64,000 nt of DNA from NCBI RefSeq assembly GCF_001548375.1, contig NZ_AP017296.1:1-64000 (forward strand), written 5' to 3'. The stretch is from Nostoc sp. NIES-3756. GTDB lineage: Bacteria; Cyanobacteriota; Cyanobacteriia; Cyanobacteriales; Nostocaceae. Below the pieces are notes generated by a model. It did no database searches, had not been told where the DNA came from, and saw only the letters and a program-made list of their open reading frames with translations. How positions within the stretch are numbered: position 1 is the first letter of the stretch; each line of letters starts with the position of its first letter. This document shows positions 54,337 through 63,282 of this stretch, piece by piece. Position numbers and translations under genes: made by a program.

Positions 54337-54816
54337 TTAGTCAATATAATCCGTTGGCATTTGCTGTTCAACAACACTATCTGAGATTGGACGACTCCCA
54401 TCTACTTCTAAGGTACCTTGAACTTCAAAACTATTCTTAGTAATTGGACGTTGACCATCTATCTTAAGAATTTCTTCTATTTCCAATTCATTGGGGTCAA
54501 TTGGACGTTGCCCGTCTATGTTTAGCATCTCCCTGTCTTGGAAATCACTTTTAGCAATTGGGCGTTGACCATCTATGTCAATTGTTCTGTCTGAATAATT
54601 CTCTACCTTTTCAATTGGGCGTTGACCATCTATGTCAATTGTTTCTTTAATTTCGATTTCACTAGGCTCAACTGGACGATGACCATCTATATTAATTGTT
54701 TTCTTTGTTTGTTCCGGTTCCTTAGATAATGATTCAGAAATCATCCCATCTTTGCTAACAATTGCCTGCTTTCTCAAATTATTTTCATCATTTTCAACCG
54801 GGTTGACATTATCCAT
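54337..54816 (-). CDS. IDGQRPI tandem-repeat protein
   Basis: 159 residues. Six repeats of about 21 residues with core IDGQRPI (INIDGHRPV, IDIDGQRPI twice, LNIDGQRPI, LKIDGQRPI, LEVDGSRPI), separated by acidic spacers. No signal peptide. The repeats are conserved in protein and DNA, suggesting recent amplification. Unknown family. It may be a structural or binding scaffold. Confidence 0.7.
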   Translation of the reverse strand: MDNVNPVENDENNLRKQAIVSKDGMISESLSKEPEQTKKTINIDGHRPVEPSEIEIKETIDIDGQRPIEKVENYSDRTIDIDGQRPIAKSDFQDREMLNIDGQRPIDPNELEIEEILKIDGQRPITKNSFEVQGTLEVDGSRPISDSVVEQQMPTDYID

Positions 54817-55057
54817 AATTCCTCTTTCGTTTTATAAACTTTTGTTTACATAAAAGTTAAAATTATAAAATTGTTTACTTTTAAATAATGAAGATAAATT
54901 TTATATAAATAAAGAATCATCAATTATTGGTTAGACTTAATACTTTACTATAATTAAATTAACAAACTCTCTACCATAACAAATATTTTATCTCTAACTT
55001 GAGAGTGATTTGTTACTTATCATGAAATACTTGTTTATAACTGTTACTTTGTCTGAA

Positions 55058-55753
55058 TCAAGACTGAGCAAAATCTAGCTGACTTTCAATAAACTTCGCT
55101 CCGGTTAAATTCGCCTCGTTTAAATTGCATAAGTGGAGATTTGCTCCTCTTAGTTCTGCTAAAGACAGATTAGCTCTAGTTAAATCTGCATTAGTCAGAT
55201 CAGCTTCAGCTAAGTTGGCTCCACTTAAGTTAGCTCCACATAATAAGGCTTGTTTTAGGTTAGCCCCTTTGAGATTTGCTCTAGTTAGGTTTGCTCCACT
55301 CAGTTCGGCTCCACTTAAATTAGCTTGGCTAATGTCTGCTGCTGTCAAATCGGCTTTTTCTAGATTGGCTTGGCTTAAATCTGCCCAACTCAATTTTGCA
55401 TAACTTAGATTAATTTCAGTTAGCTCTGCGGATACAAGTTCCGCACATCTCAAATTTGCATTAATAAAATTTCTCTCCCCCACTGCATAGCGTCGGAAAA
55501 TTTCCTCAGATGTTACTCGTTCTAAAACTGCTTGAGATGCACCTTGATAACACCATGTAACTTCTAATAGTTTGGCAGCAGTATTAACAGCTATCTCATC
55601 ACATTCAATCAGAGATACACTATTACATCCATCCCATTCACCATTAAGTATTTGAGCAATTTCATTTGCTCCAACAGTTGAGTCAAATAATAAGATAGAT
55701 TCTTTATGCCCGTTTAAAATACCCTTGAGAAGAATCGAGATAATATCTTTCAT
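55058..55753 (-). CDS. pentapeptide-repeat protein
   Basis: 231 residues. The C-terminal two-thirds is A(D/N)LXX pentapeptide repeats (ADLSQANLEKADLTAADIS, ANLSGANLAEADLTNADLT), a right-handed beta-helix. The N-terminal 90 residues are helical and unassigned (EIAQILNGEWDGCNSV). Common in cyanobacteria. Precise role unknown. Confidence 0.85.
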   Translation of the reverse strand: MKDIISILLKGILNGHKESILLFDSTVGANEIAQILNGEWDGCNSVSLIECDEIAVNTAAKLLEVTWCYQGASQAVLERVTSEEIFRRYAVGERNFINANLRCAELVSAELTEINLSYAKLSWADLSQANLEKADLTAADISQANLSGAELSGANLTRANLKGANLKQALLCGANLSGANLAEADLTNADLTRANLSLAELRGANLHLCNLNEANLTGAKFIESQLDFAQS

Positions 55754-55825
55754 TTATACAAATTTTAATAGCTTAAACTTTAATAACAGTTGATAACAGC
55801 CTTGTCGGTGTTTTAACAATTCAGA

Positions 55826-56182
55826 TTGTATATTTATTATATTAAATATAAATATCAACTGTATAAAAGGCTGACTTCATCAAGAGTAAATTCTGCCAAA
55901 AGATTGATTGACGAAGGGTTACGTCAAACACAACAAACATTTAACATGGCTCGTCAAAGTTTTATACTTGCATTGGTGATGACAGGCGCAAGCGCCATTG
56001 TAGGGTTTGTGGGTGTTGGATTTTTATTATTAGGGAAAGCTTCTGAGGGAACTATTACTACTGCTGGGGGACTTGTCTCAAGTATGGTATTCGTTCAACT
56101 TGCTAAAGATGCAAGCGATCGCCTCGATAAAGCTAACAAACGTCTTGATAAAATCGCAGCAAAAGTCAAGGACGAAGACTAA
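55826..56182 (+). CDS. TRADD-N-associated two-TM domain protein
   Basis: 118 residues with a doubtful TTG start; the first Met at residue 41 (55946) would be too late, since the preceding helix (AKRLIDEGLRQTQQTF) belongs to the family pattern. Two membrane segments (ALVMTGASAIVGFVGVGFLLLG and TTAGGLVSSMVFVQLA) are followed by DASDRLDKANKRLDKI. This is the pattern of the cyanobacterial TRADD-N-associated membrane domain, found next to proteins of conflict and immune systems. Here it stands alone; the signalling partner is absent. Confidence 0.55.
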   Translation: MYIYYIKYKYQLYKRLTSSRVNSAKRLIDEGLRQTQQTFNMARQSFILALVMTGASAIVGFVGVGFLLLGKASEGTITTAGGLVSSMVFVQLAKDASDRLDKANKRLDKIAAKVKDED

Positions 56183-56234
56183 ATTATTTCTGCTTGAGCA
56201 GTGCGATCGCACCCTTGTCCCATTTCCCCCAGAA

Positions 56235-56447
56235 CTAATCCCCCCAAACTGCCATAAATTCTTCCCACTCCTCGTCTGTTTCTGGTGCTTTGTCTTGTGT
56301 CAGCCCCACCAGCCGCGCTAGTTTCCTGGCTTGCTCTGAGCTTTCGCCAAGCTCTATCAACTGGTGTTCTAGGTTGGGGTCGTAGCCTTGGGTTAGTAGC
56401 TTTGCATACTCAGTATCAGTTATGCCCAGTTTGTGGATGTTAGTCAT
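56235..56447 (-). CDS. small acidic hypothetical protein
   Basis: 70 residues, ATG at 56447. Acidic, helical (LGESSEQARKLARLVGL), no family. It lies between the TRADD-associated gene and the TVP38-like gene. Confidence 0.45.
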   Translation of the reverse strand: MTNIHKLGITDTEYAKLLTQGYDPNLEHQLIELGESSEQARKLARLVGLTQDKAPETDEEWEEFMAVWGD

Positions 56448-56469
56448 GGTTGGGGGTGGGAGATCGCTT

Positions 56470-57132
56470 CTATTTCATTTTCCACCAGCGCTTAAATAAC
56501 AACGGTGACACCGATAAGAATACCAAAAAAACCGACGCGAGTATAAACGAGGACGCATCGCTTCCTTGTAAAGCGGTTTTTCCGGAAGCGCCCAACCAGG
56601 TATAAGCAATCGTCCCTGGAATTACTCCAATTAAGGTTCCAAGGGTATAAATTTTCAGGTTGATTGCGGTTAGTGCCAATAAAAAGTTAATAATATTAAA
56701 CGGAGCAATCGGGGCAAAGCGTAGAGATAGAACTAAGGAAAAGGGATTGTGTTCGAGTGCTTGATGCCATTTTTTCAGCAGTTTATGTTGACCGAATTTT
56801 GCTGCTGCCCAATCTCGAAATAGGTATCGAGTTAGACAAAATGCTCCTACTGCTCCCAATGTTGCAGCTAATGTAGACCAGAGGCTTCCCCATCCCAAAC
56901 CAAAAACCATGCCTCCAGTTAATGTATGAATTGTTATCGGCAAACCTAAGACTGTGACCAATACGTAGGTGGAGATAAATAAGGGAACAGCCCAAATACC
57001 TAATCTTTGTAACCAAAATGAGAGAATCTCTTGATTGAGTAAATTCCGTAAGGGAGTTGTGAAAAAGAGTAAGATTGCACCCAGCAGTAGTAAAGGAAGG
57101 AAATTTTTGCGGAGTAAATGCTTTAATCTCAC
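56470..57132 (-). CDS. TVP38/TMEM64 (SNARE-associated) membrane protein
   Basis: 220 residues, about five to six membrane segments. VPLFISTYVLVTVLGLPITIHTLTGGMVFG and LRFAPIAPFNIINFLLALTAI match the VTT/TVP38 core, including the F.PI.PFN..N re-entrant segment. It is a lipid-scramblase-like or transport protein at the inner membrane. It lies 4 bp after the CDP-alcohol transferase gene, so both are probably one unit of lipid-related function. Confidence 0.8.
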   Translation of the reverse strand: MRLKHLLRKNFLPLLLLGAILLFFTTPLRNLLNQEILSFWLQRLGIWAVPLFISTYVLVTVLGLPITIHTLTGGMVFGLGWGSLWSTLAATLGAVGAFCLTRYLFRDWAAAKFGQHKLLKKWHQALEHNPFSLVLSLRFAPIAPFNIINFLLALTAINLKIYTLGTLIGVIPGTIAYTWLGASGKTALQGSDASSFILASVFLVFLSVSPLLFKRWWKMK

Positions 57133-57136
57133 GGAG

Positions 57137-57739
57137 CTACACTCCGTCCTGACTAGTTGACGAGTGCATCAAGGCTTTACGTAACTCCACTACATGAAAG
57201 ATACTCAAAATATCACATTGCCAAGTTGGTAACAACAGTGTCATAGCAATTTCTTCTAAACTATTGATCCAACAAAGCGCGATTGCAAACCAAAGCGTGT
57301 TCACGTAACCAAAACCAAATAGCCCCACTGTCGCCGCAAGTAGGGCTAATCCCCATGCTTTAGCAGTGTAGGTATGGAAACTGGGGAATTTCTGAAACTT
57401 GATTAAACTAATCGCGAATAATATTAGTTGGATAGCGATCGCAGATAATAAAGGTACTCGAAAATCGATGATTACTTGGGGATATACTAACCAAGTGCTA
57501 ATCGCCACACACAAATACAAACAAATATCAGCCCAGCTATCTGCTTGACGAAGTTGGGCTGTACTAACCTTTAAGCGACGAGCAATGATGCCATCAAAAA
57601 TGTCTGAAAGTACGGCAATAACATAACCGATGATGAACCAAAAACTGGTTCTATGGTCTAAAGCATCGAAAACTAGTAAAGGAGCTAGAGCGAAGCGCAT
57701 CCCCACTAAAATACTCGGAAGATGTGATAATTTTATCAT
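57137..57739 (-). CDS. CDP-alcohol phosphatidyltransferase-like membrane protein
   Basis: 200 residues with several membrane segments. The signature DIFDGIIARRLKVSTAQLRQADSWAD corresponds to D-x2-DG-x2-AR-x8-G-x3-D-x3-D with Leu in place of the usual Gly. The acidic residues are all kept, so catalysis is possible. Enzymes of this family join CDP-linked lipids or alcohols to make phospholipids. It abuts the TVP38 gene. Confidence 0.75.
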   Translation of the reverse strand: MIKLSHLPSILVGMRFALAPLLVFDALDHRTSFWFIIGYVIAVLSDIFDGIIARRLKVSTAQLRQADSWADICLYLCVAISTWLVYPQVIIDFRVPLLSAIAIQLILFAISLIKFQKFPSFHTYTAKAWGLALLAATVGLFGFGYVNTLWFAIALCWINSLEEIAMTLLLPTWQCDILSIFHVVELRKALMHSSTSQDGV

Positions 57740-58021
57740 CGTTCCCCACTTTCCTGAAGTTAATTAAATTAGTATAAGAACTCTTACGGCTGGTATCAAT
57801 CCAGTAGCCAATGTCAGGGGGGGTTAGTAATAATCTTGGGCGGCTCGGTAATCTCTGCGATCGCCTATGACGGGGCAGAGCATCGTCGCATATATCCCTG
57901 CCTGATCCCCAGATTTCCAGATCAGCGCACCATCATCAACAGCCATGTCCTTTGTATAGCATGTGGTCAACCAAGACATAATGGAATAGAGATATGCCCC
58001 AGAATTCCTAGAGGTGTCAGT

Positions 58022-58483
58022 ATGACTGTTATCACTCCTGCTCGTCTCATCGTAGAGGAAAGCCTTTCTCACGCCGCGCACGAGCCAAATCGCACGCTCT
58101 GGATCAGCGAAGCAGGAGGGCTTACCCAGTTCGGTGCGTTCATCGAAGTCCTGCAACCTGGCTCTCGTTCATCACTCAAGCATTGGCATAGTGCTGAGGA
58201 TGAAATGGTCTATGTCCTCGAAGGCGAAATCACACTCATTGAAGGAGACGCAGAGACTATACTACGTCCTGGCGATGCCGCAACATTTCAAGCAGGAGTG
58301 CCAGTAGGTCACTGTCTTGAGAATCGCAGCGCCAAGGCAACGCGATGCCTAGTAGTCGGCAACCGAGCGGCAGTAGACACAATCACTTATCCTGACCTTG
58401 ATCGGGTATGTCACCGTGATAGATCGCTGCCAGACGACATCTGGACTAACAGTGTGGGAGAACCTGCTCCAAGTCTCTACTAG
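58022..58483 (+). CDS. cupin-domain protein, GC-rich, possibly acquired
   Basis: 153 residues from the ATG at 58022; an upstream open frame begins at 57836 but reads through poor sequence. The cupin motifs are KHWHSAEDEMVYVLEGEIT and ETILRPGDAATFQAGVPVGHCLEN. GC content is higher and codons differ from flanking genes, which suggests transfer from a non-cyanobacterial donor. Substrate unknown; such cupins often bind metals and small ligands. Confidence 0.7.
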   Translation: MTVITPARLIVEESLSHAAHEPNRTLWISEAGGLTQFGAFIEVLQPGSRSSLKHWHSAEDEMVYVLEGEITLIEGDAETILRPGDAATFQAGVPVGHCLENRSAKATRCLVVGNRAAVDTITYPDLDRVCHRDRSLPDDIWTNSVGEPAPSLY

Positions 58484-58589
58484 CAATAAAGACGGCAAAC
58501 CACTTATGCCAACAAAACCTAGTTGAGCTAGACGTTAGCTTAAAGGTGGAACCAAGCCAACCGAGAGTAGCCTTGAGGCTCTATCCCAC

Positions 58590-58953
58590 CACGTATATTA
58601 AACACACGAGAATTTAATGAATTTGCCGAGCTTCTGTTCAAGCCATTTGATGGAAAACCACATGAGGTTCCTCTTGAAGTTGCTCAAGGGATCATATTTA
58701 GTGCTTGCGAATTTGCGAATATGCCCAAAGTTTAGGATTTGAACCACATAAAGATTTTGAAAAATCGCGTTCCCACATTGGCAACTGGTATGGAAGCATT
58801 CGGATTGAATGTGGTCGTAACGGCAAACCTTGCTATGTTAGTGGCCCCTACGATAACTCCAAAAAAATTATTGAAACGCTCAATAGGAGTCAGGGTGAAG
58901 GTAATTTTGATTTTATAGTTGGTTCTGCCCCCATAGGACAGGATTTTTGGTAA
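58590..58953 (+). pseudogene. hypothetical gene frameshifted by an 8-bp duplication
   Basis: The first frame reads EFNEFAELLFKPFDGKPHEVP, then LEVAQGIIFSACE. After TTGCGAATTTGCGAAT, an exact tandem duplication of 8 bases, the correct continuation CEYAQSLGFEPHKDFEKSRSH follows in another frame and runs to DFIVGSAPIGQDFW. Deleting one copy restores a single reading frame. The product is unrecognised. Confidence 0.65.
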
Positions 58954-58958
58954 GCGCA

Positions 58959-59084
58959 GCATTTTGGTGGGATGCTCCCGTTGACCGACGCGAACGGCAA
59001 CAGTTGGAGTTGAAGTTGATTTTGAAGTGGCGATCTCCTTTTAATAAGGAGAACTGGGATCTGTGGGGACAACCGTTTAAGTAA
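58959..59084 (+). pseudogene. GIY-YIG nuclease C-terminal fragment
   Basis: Encodes FWWDAPVDRRERQQLEL and KWRSPFNKENWDLWGQPFK, nearly identical to the end of the protein at 46975. The catalytic part is absent. It is directly downstream of the frameshifted gene. Confidence 0.7.
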
Positions 59085-59370
59085 AGCTGCCAATTTTCTA
59101 AGCCAACTCGAAAGTGATGTATGTTATCAAGTTAAGGACTAGATTAGCCAACTTATATCAATTTTAATTAAACTAACTTTGACAACTTTACACCTAATGA
59201 TGAATCATTTATTTTAAAAAATTCTGTTCTCACAAAATCTTGCTTAATTTAATAGCACCAATTTATTGATTATCAAATAATTAATAGCTTGGCTGTAGTA
59301 GTCATAGCTAAATTTACTTGTTAAACTTTAAGTTGGGTTACATAGTTGTCGATTACTAAAGTTAGAACTA

Positions 59371-60837
59371 ATGAATGAACAGTTGAAAGCAATTCAAGTT
59401 GCTTGGTGTAGTTCACTAGATTTGCCTCAACCAAAAAATACTTCCCTCAATTTTGAGTTGTTTAAAATTGATATTTCTGACTTGCTGGGAAAAGATTTTG
59501 ATGTGATTGTACTCGACATCAGAGATTTTGAAACCCTTGAGGCACTCAGGTATATATATACTACTATTCATTTACCCACAGTAATTTTGGTAGACACAAT
59601 TGAACAAGAATCTACTGTTCTCTGTTGGTTAGAAGCAGAAGATGATATCTGTAAACGCGATGCAATCGAACAACAAATAATACTGCGTTTGCAACGCAGT
59701 ATTTGGCATAATAAGCAAAAGCATTTATTTAACCTTGATAAACTAACAGGAATTGCTAATTTTCGCAAATTTAATGATTATGCGCTCAAACTTTTGACAT
59801 CAAAGGAGGAAGTAGAACTTGTATCTTTGATTTACTTAGATATTGACCGTTTCAAGTTTATTAACGATAGTCATGGCCATATTGTAGGAGATCAGATATT
59901 ACAAGAGATTGGACAACTTCTCCAAAAATACTCACTCGGAGCAGGGATTGTTGCTCGAACAGGCGGTGATAAATTTGCTATTTGCCTTCGTGGTAGTATT
60001 GAGCAGGGTAAAGCTTTTGCAGAATTTCTTAAAACTCAGATCCAAACTCATAAATTCCAGCTTGATGCAATGTCTTGTATTCATCTAACAGCTTCATTTG
60101 GAGTAGTTTCATTGCCAGGACATTCTTCGGTTGAGCAACTATGGCAGGAAATCAATCAATGTATCTATGCTGCCAAGCAAAAAGGACGTAATCAAGTTGT
60201 GACTAGTGAGGATTTTGATGCTATTGCCGACGCTTCTGGGCAGGACAAGCTGATTACTGATTTTGAGCATCGAATTCGTGTTAATGCTGAGAGGATGATT
60301 AATGAAATGGTGCTTAAGGCCAGCCGTCTAGCCAATAAATACCGAATGGAAGCCGAACGCGATGGACTGACTGAGATTTTCAATCGCCGATATCTCGACA
60401 GATTACTAGCGCGTGAGATCGACAAGGCTTACAAGTATCAACAACGACTCACAATTTTACTCCTCGATTTAGATCATTTCGGGGAAGTGAATCGAACTTA
60501 CGGTTTTCCGACTGGCGATCAAGCTCTCAGAACTGCTGCACAAATATTTCAAAGTCATATCAGAGCAGGAGATTGGGTGACACGCTATGGTGGAGAGGAA
60601 TTCTGTATCGTTATGTCTAACACTGATCTCAACACAGGATGTCAGATCGCTGAACGAATTCGCCTAGCTCTGAGCGAGGAAATCGTCATCGCCTATAACG
60701 GTCAGAAGTTTCGGCTAACTACCAGTATTGGGGCTGTTGAACTTATGGAAGAAAACAATCTTGTATCCTTGTTGCAGCGTGCCAGCGATAAAGTTAGACA
60801 AGCAAAGAAAAACGGACGTAATCAAATCTGCTTTTGA
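59371..60837 (+). CDS. diguanylate cyclase with two GGDEF domains
   Basis: 488 residues. A receiver-like domain comes first (about 1-110, FDVIVLDIRDFETLEA with an aspartate pocket residue). GGDEF 1 (about 125-285) has LTGIANFRKFND and RTGGDKFAICL, a degenerate GGDKF signature. GGDEF 2 (about 330-488) has LTEIFNRRYLDRLL and RYGGEEFCIVMS with the canonical signature. The second is probably the active c-di-GMP synthase and the first a regulatory or GTP-binding copy. ATG at 59371. Membrane segments are absent. Confidence 0.85.
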   Translation: MNEQLKAIQVAWCSSLDLPQPKNTSLNFELFKIDISDLLGKDFDVIVLDIRDFETLEALRYIYTTIHLPTVILVDTIEQESTVLCWLEAEDDICKRDAIEQQIILRLQRSIWHNKQKHLFNLDKLTGIANFRKFNDYALKLLTSKEEVELVSLIYLDIDRFKFINDSHGHIVGDQILQEIGQLLQKYSLGAGIVARTGGDKFAICLRGSIEQGKAFAEFLKTQIQTHKFQLDAMSCIHLTASFGVVSLPGHSSVEQLWQEINQCIYAAKQKGRNQVVTSEDFDAIADASGQDKLITDFEHRIRVNAERMINEMVLKASRLANKYRMEAERDGLTEIFNRRYLDRLLAREIDKAYKYQQRLTILLLDLDHFGEVNRTYGFPTGDQALRTAAQIFQSHIRAGDWVTRYGGEEFCIVMSNTDLNTGCQIAERIRLALSEEIVIAYNGQKFRLTTSIGAVELMEENNLVSLLQRASDKVRQAKKNGRNQICF

Positions 60838-61196
60838 TGATTACAACCTAGCAAACTAACTTCTGCTCTAACGCCAGATTCGTGTGTCTTCATCAGTGCA
60901 ACAACTTCGTTACTAGAGGCGAGTTTACCTACTTCTCCCTTGTCTATCTCTTGTAAAGCTGCATCTAATCTATTGACGCTGTTAAGTTTAAGGGGATTAT
61001 CAGCCTACATCTACCCACTAAAAGTAGTAGAGCAAAACCACACAGAACTACAAATAAAAAGCAACCGCACTACAAGTGATCGCTTCAACTACCAATGAAA
61101 ATCCAGTGAATACTTGCCAACAGAATAACACTACTTTTAGAAAAGTATAAGTAAATTCACGCTCATCGTTAGCACAAGAATTAACCTGTTTTTTCT
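60838..61196. other. gap without a gene
   Basis: About 360 bases with mixed composition. No frame, repeat, hairpin with T-run or tRNA was supported. The replication-protein fragment starts at its right edge. Confidence 0.4.
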
Positions 61197-61884
61197 CCTG
61201 GTTAATGCGTCACCGTTTGGGTTTAAGGGTAGTGTTGGCAGATTTGATGGATGAGCTGGAGATTAAGGGGGATGAACCGACGATTGAAGCATTGGCTGAT
61301 TTCTCCAAACGCAATGCACCACATATCAAAGGTATTCTCAACCTGACTATTCCGCTTGATGAGTCGCCAGTGTGGATTTTGAGTCAATATTTGGGGCAAC
61401 TTGGTTTGTCTACCCAGTCACGACGGCCTTTAGAAGATGGTAAGCGCGTGAGGTATTACCGACTATGCACTGAGGATGTGGCGTTTGCCCAACAGGTGCT
61501 GGAGTATCGGCAACGGCAACGCGATGCAGAGAAAGGAGGCGACAGGAGGAACGGGAACAGCAAGCGGCTTATACTGCTAGAATGCAGACCATGTATGGCA
61601 TTGATGCCCCGTCCACACCCCCCGCTAATGTAATTGGAGATAATAATTGTGGGGGTATGGACGGACAAGTCAACCCCTGTGATTCTTGGTGGAGGCAGGT
61701 AAAATCTTATGCAACGCTTGCAATAGAACGGATAGCGCATGGGGTGGATTCAGTTAAACAGTTCCTCAATACCCTCAGCAGTGACGAGCGTTGGGGGGTG
61801 ATGATGGCGATTGATGAGCAAGCGCCTGTGATGTTTGAACAGTTGGTGGCCGAGGTTCCCGATTGGGTGCTGTGGATGGGGTGA
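61197..61884 (+). pseudogene. CyRepA1-like C-terminal fragment, copy 3, frameshifted
   Basis: Starts within SWLMRHRLGLRVVLADLMDELEIKG and continues through RYYRLCTEDVAFAQQVLEYRQRQRD. At AGAGAAAGGAGGCGACAG (about 61528-61545) the frame shifts, and the remainder (YTARMQTMYGIDAPSTPP to DWVLWMG) is in another frame. The N-terminal part is missing, as in copies 1 and 2. Confidence 0.7.
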
Positions 61885-62004
61885 GTTTTGCGGGGGGAAA
61901 GCGATCGCACTGGGTTGTTCTGTTTTCAAAGTGAAACCGTTTTGGAGCGGAGTTTTCAGACAGTAGCTGGTGTAGATAAGTTAACTTTGGGGGCGATTAT
62001 TCTT

Positions 62005-62637
62005 TTAAAAAAGCGCATTGAAGTAGTCGCGCCAACTTTTAGGTAAGGCTTCTAGTTGAGCAGCTCGGTACAGTAACTCTGGATTGTGTTCCTCACGCAT
62101 ATAAAGTTGAGTGATATTGGCAACAGTAATATTGTTGTCATCCCGGTTTACCAACTCCAACGTGTCTCCGGCTCCAACTTCGCCCTCTTGCAAAACACGA
62201 AAGTAAAATCCGGTGCGACGACTGGCAAGAAATTGTTTGACTATATCAGGTTTTTCAAATCTAATCCCTAACTTGTAGCAAGGTAGGCGAGGTTGTGTCA
62301 CCATAACTTTGATAGTGCCAATTTGGAAGCAATCTCCAATGTTCACTTCGTCTTCTCTCAAGCCAGTGGTTGTGAAATTTTCACCAAAGATAGCTAGCGG
62401 CAAATTTGTGTCAGGCAATTTACCCCGCCAGTAATCATAATGCTCAAGCGGATAGACTTAGACTGCTTTGTCTGCTCCGCCATGAACGGTTAGATCCGCT
62501 TGCCCATCACCGTCTAGGTTGAGCGATCGCACCATCACCCGTTTATGAACTGGCTCTTTGAAAATTCCAGTTGTTACAGTTTTTCCTTTCCAATTAACTT
62601 CGCGTGGAAGCCCAACGTTCACAGAGATAAGTTTCAT
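62005..62637 (-). pseudogene. MOSC-domain protein interrupted by TAA
   Basis: N-terminus MKLISVNVGLPREVNWKGKTVTTG, then HGGADKAV, then TAA at 62458-62460, then VYPLEHYDYWRGKLPDTNL in the same frame. In MOSC proteins of this type the triplet after DKAV is a tyrosine, so the stop is one base from a normal codon. Downstream the MOSC core is intact, with the conserved cysteine in PRLPCYKLGIRF. A YiiM-like sulfur-transfer or stress role in the intact family. Confidence 0.75.
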
Positions 62638-62716
62638 CTTTAGCTCCAAAGTTTTAGACGGTATGTGGAATCCTTGCAGAACTGGAACTGGGTGATACGA
62701 TCATTGCTGCGGCTTC

Positions 62717-63196
62717 TCAAAGATTGAGGTCGGACAGTCCGGGATGATTGTCAGGACGACGACCCAGTATCCAGTGGAATTTGCGTTCGCTTTGCTCAAT
62801 TGGCAAGTCGTTGATGCTGGCAATACGCCATCGCATGAATCCTTGTTCGTCGAACTCCCAATTTTCATTGCCGTAAGAACGGAACCAGTTGCCGCAATCA
62901 TCATGCCATTCGTAAGCAAAGCGGACAGCAATTCGATTGTCGCCAAAAGTCCAAAGCTGTTTGATCAGACGATAGTCCAATTCTTTAAGCCATTTACGTT
63001 TCAGGAAAAGGATGATCTCCTGACGACCAGATAGAAATTCTGTGCGGTTGCGCCATACGCTATCTGAGGTATAAGCGAGTGATACTAGTTCAGGGTTACG
63101 GCTGTTCCAAGCATCTTCTGCAATTCTGACTTTTTGGATGGCCGATTCGTAATCAAAAGGCGGCAAGGGTAGTCGAGGATTTTCAAAATTATTCAT
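62717..63196 (-). CDS. NTF2-like (DUF1348-type) protein
   Basis: 159 residues. [26 protein letters not shown] and [31 protein letters not shown] match the SnoaL/DUF1348-like NTF2 fold, a cone-shaped small-ligand-binding fold. No catalytic residues can be assigned with confidence. ATG at 63196. Confidence 0.75.
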   Translation of the reverse strand: MNNFENPRLPLPPFDYESAIQKVRIAEDAWNSRNPELVSLAYTSDSVWRNRTEFLSGRQEIILFLKRKWLKELDYRLIKQLWTFGDNRIAVRFAYEWHDDCGNWFRSYGNENWEFDEQGFMRWRIASINDLPIEQSERKFHWILGRRPDNHPGLSDLNL

Positions 63197-63282
63197 ATTA
63201 TAAAAGTGTTGAATATTTAGCTTGCCAAATGCCTACTGTGTCTTGACAAAAACAAATTCTAGTTTTTAGCTATAACGCAATT

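Noticed and set aside
55125..55403. 92-residue plus-strand frame rich in repeats
   Set aside because: It is the mirror of the pentapeptide-repeat gene; its repetitive look comes from that gene.
57824..58156. Minus-strand 110-residue frame near the cupin gene
   Set aside because: It is antisense to the cupin start, lacks a ribosome site, and no family was recognised.
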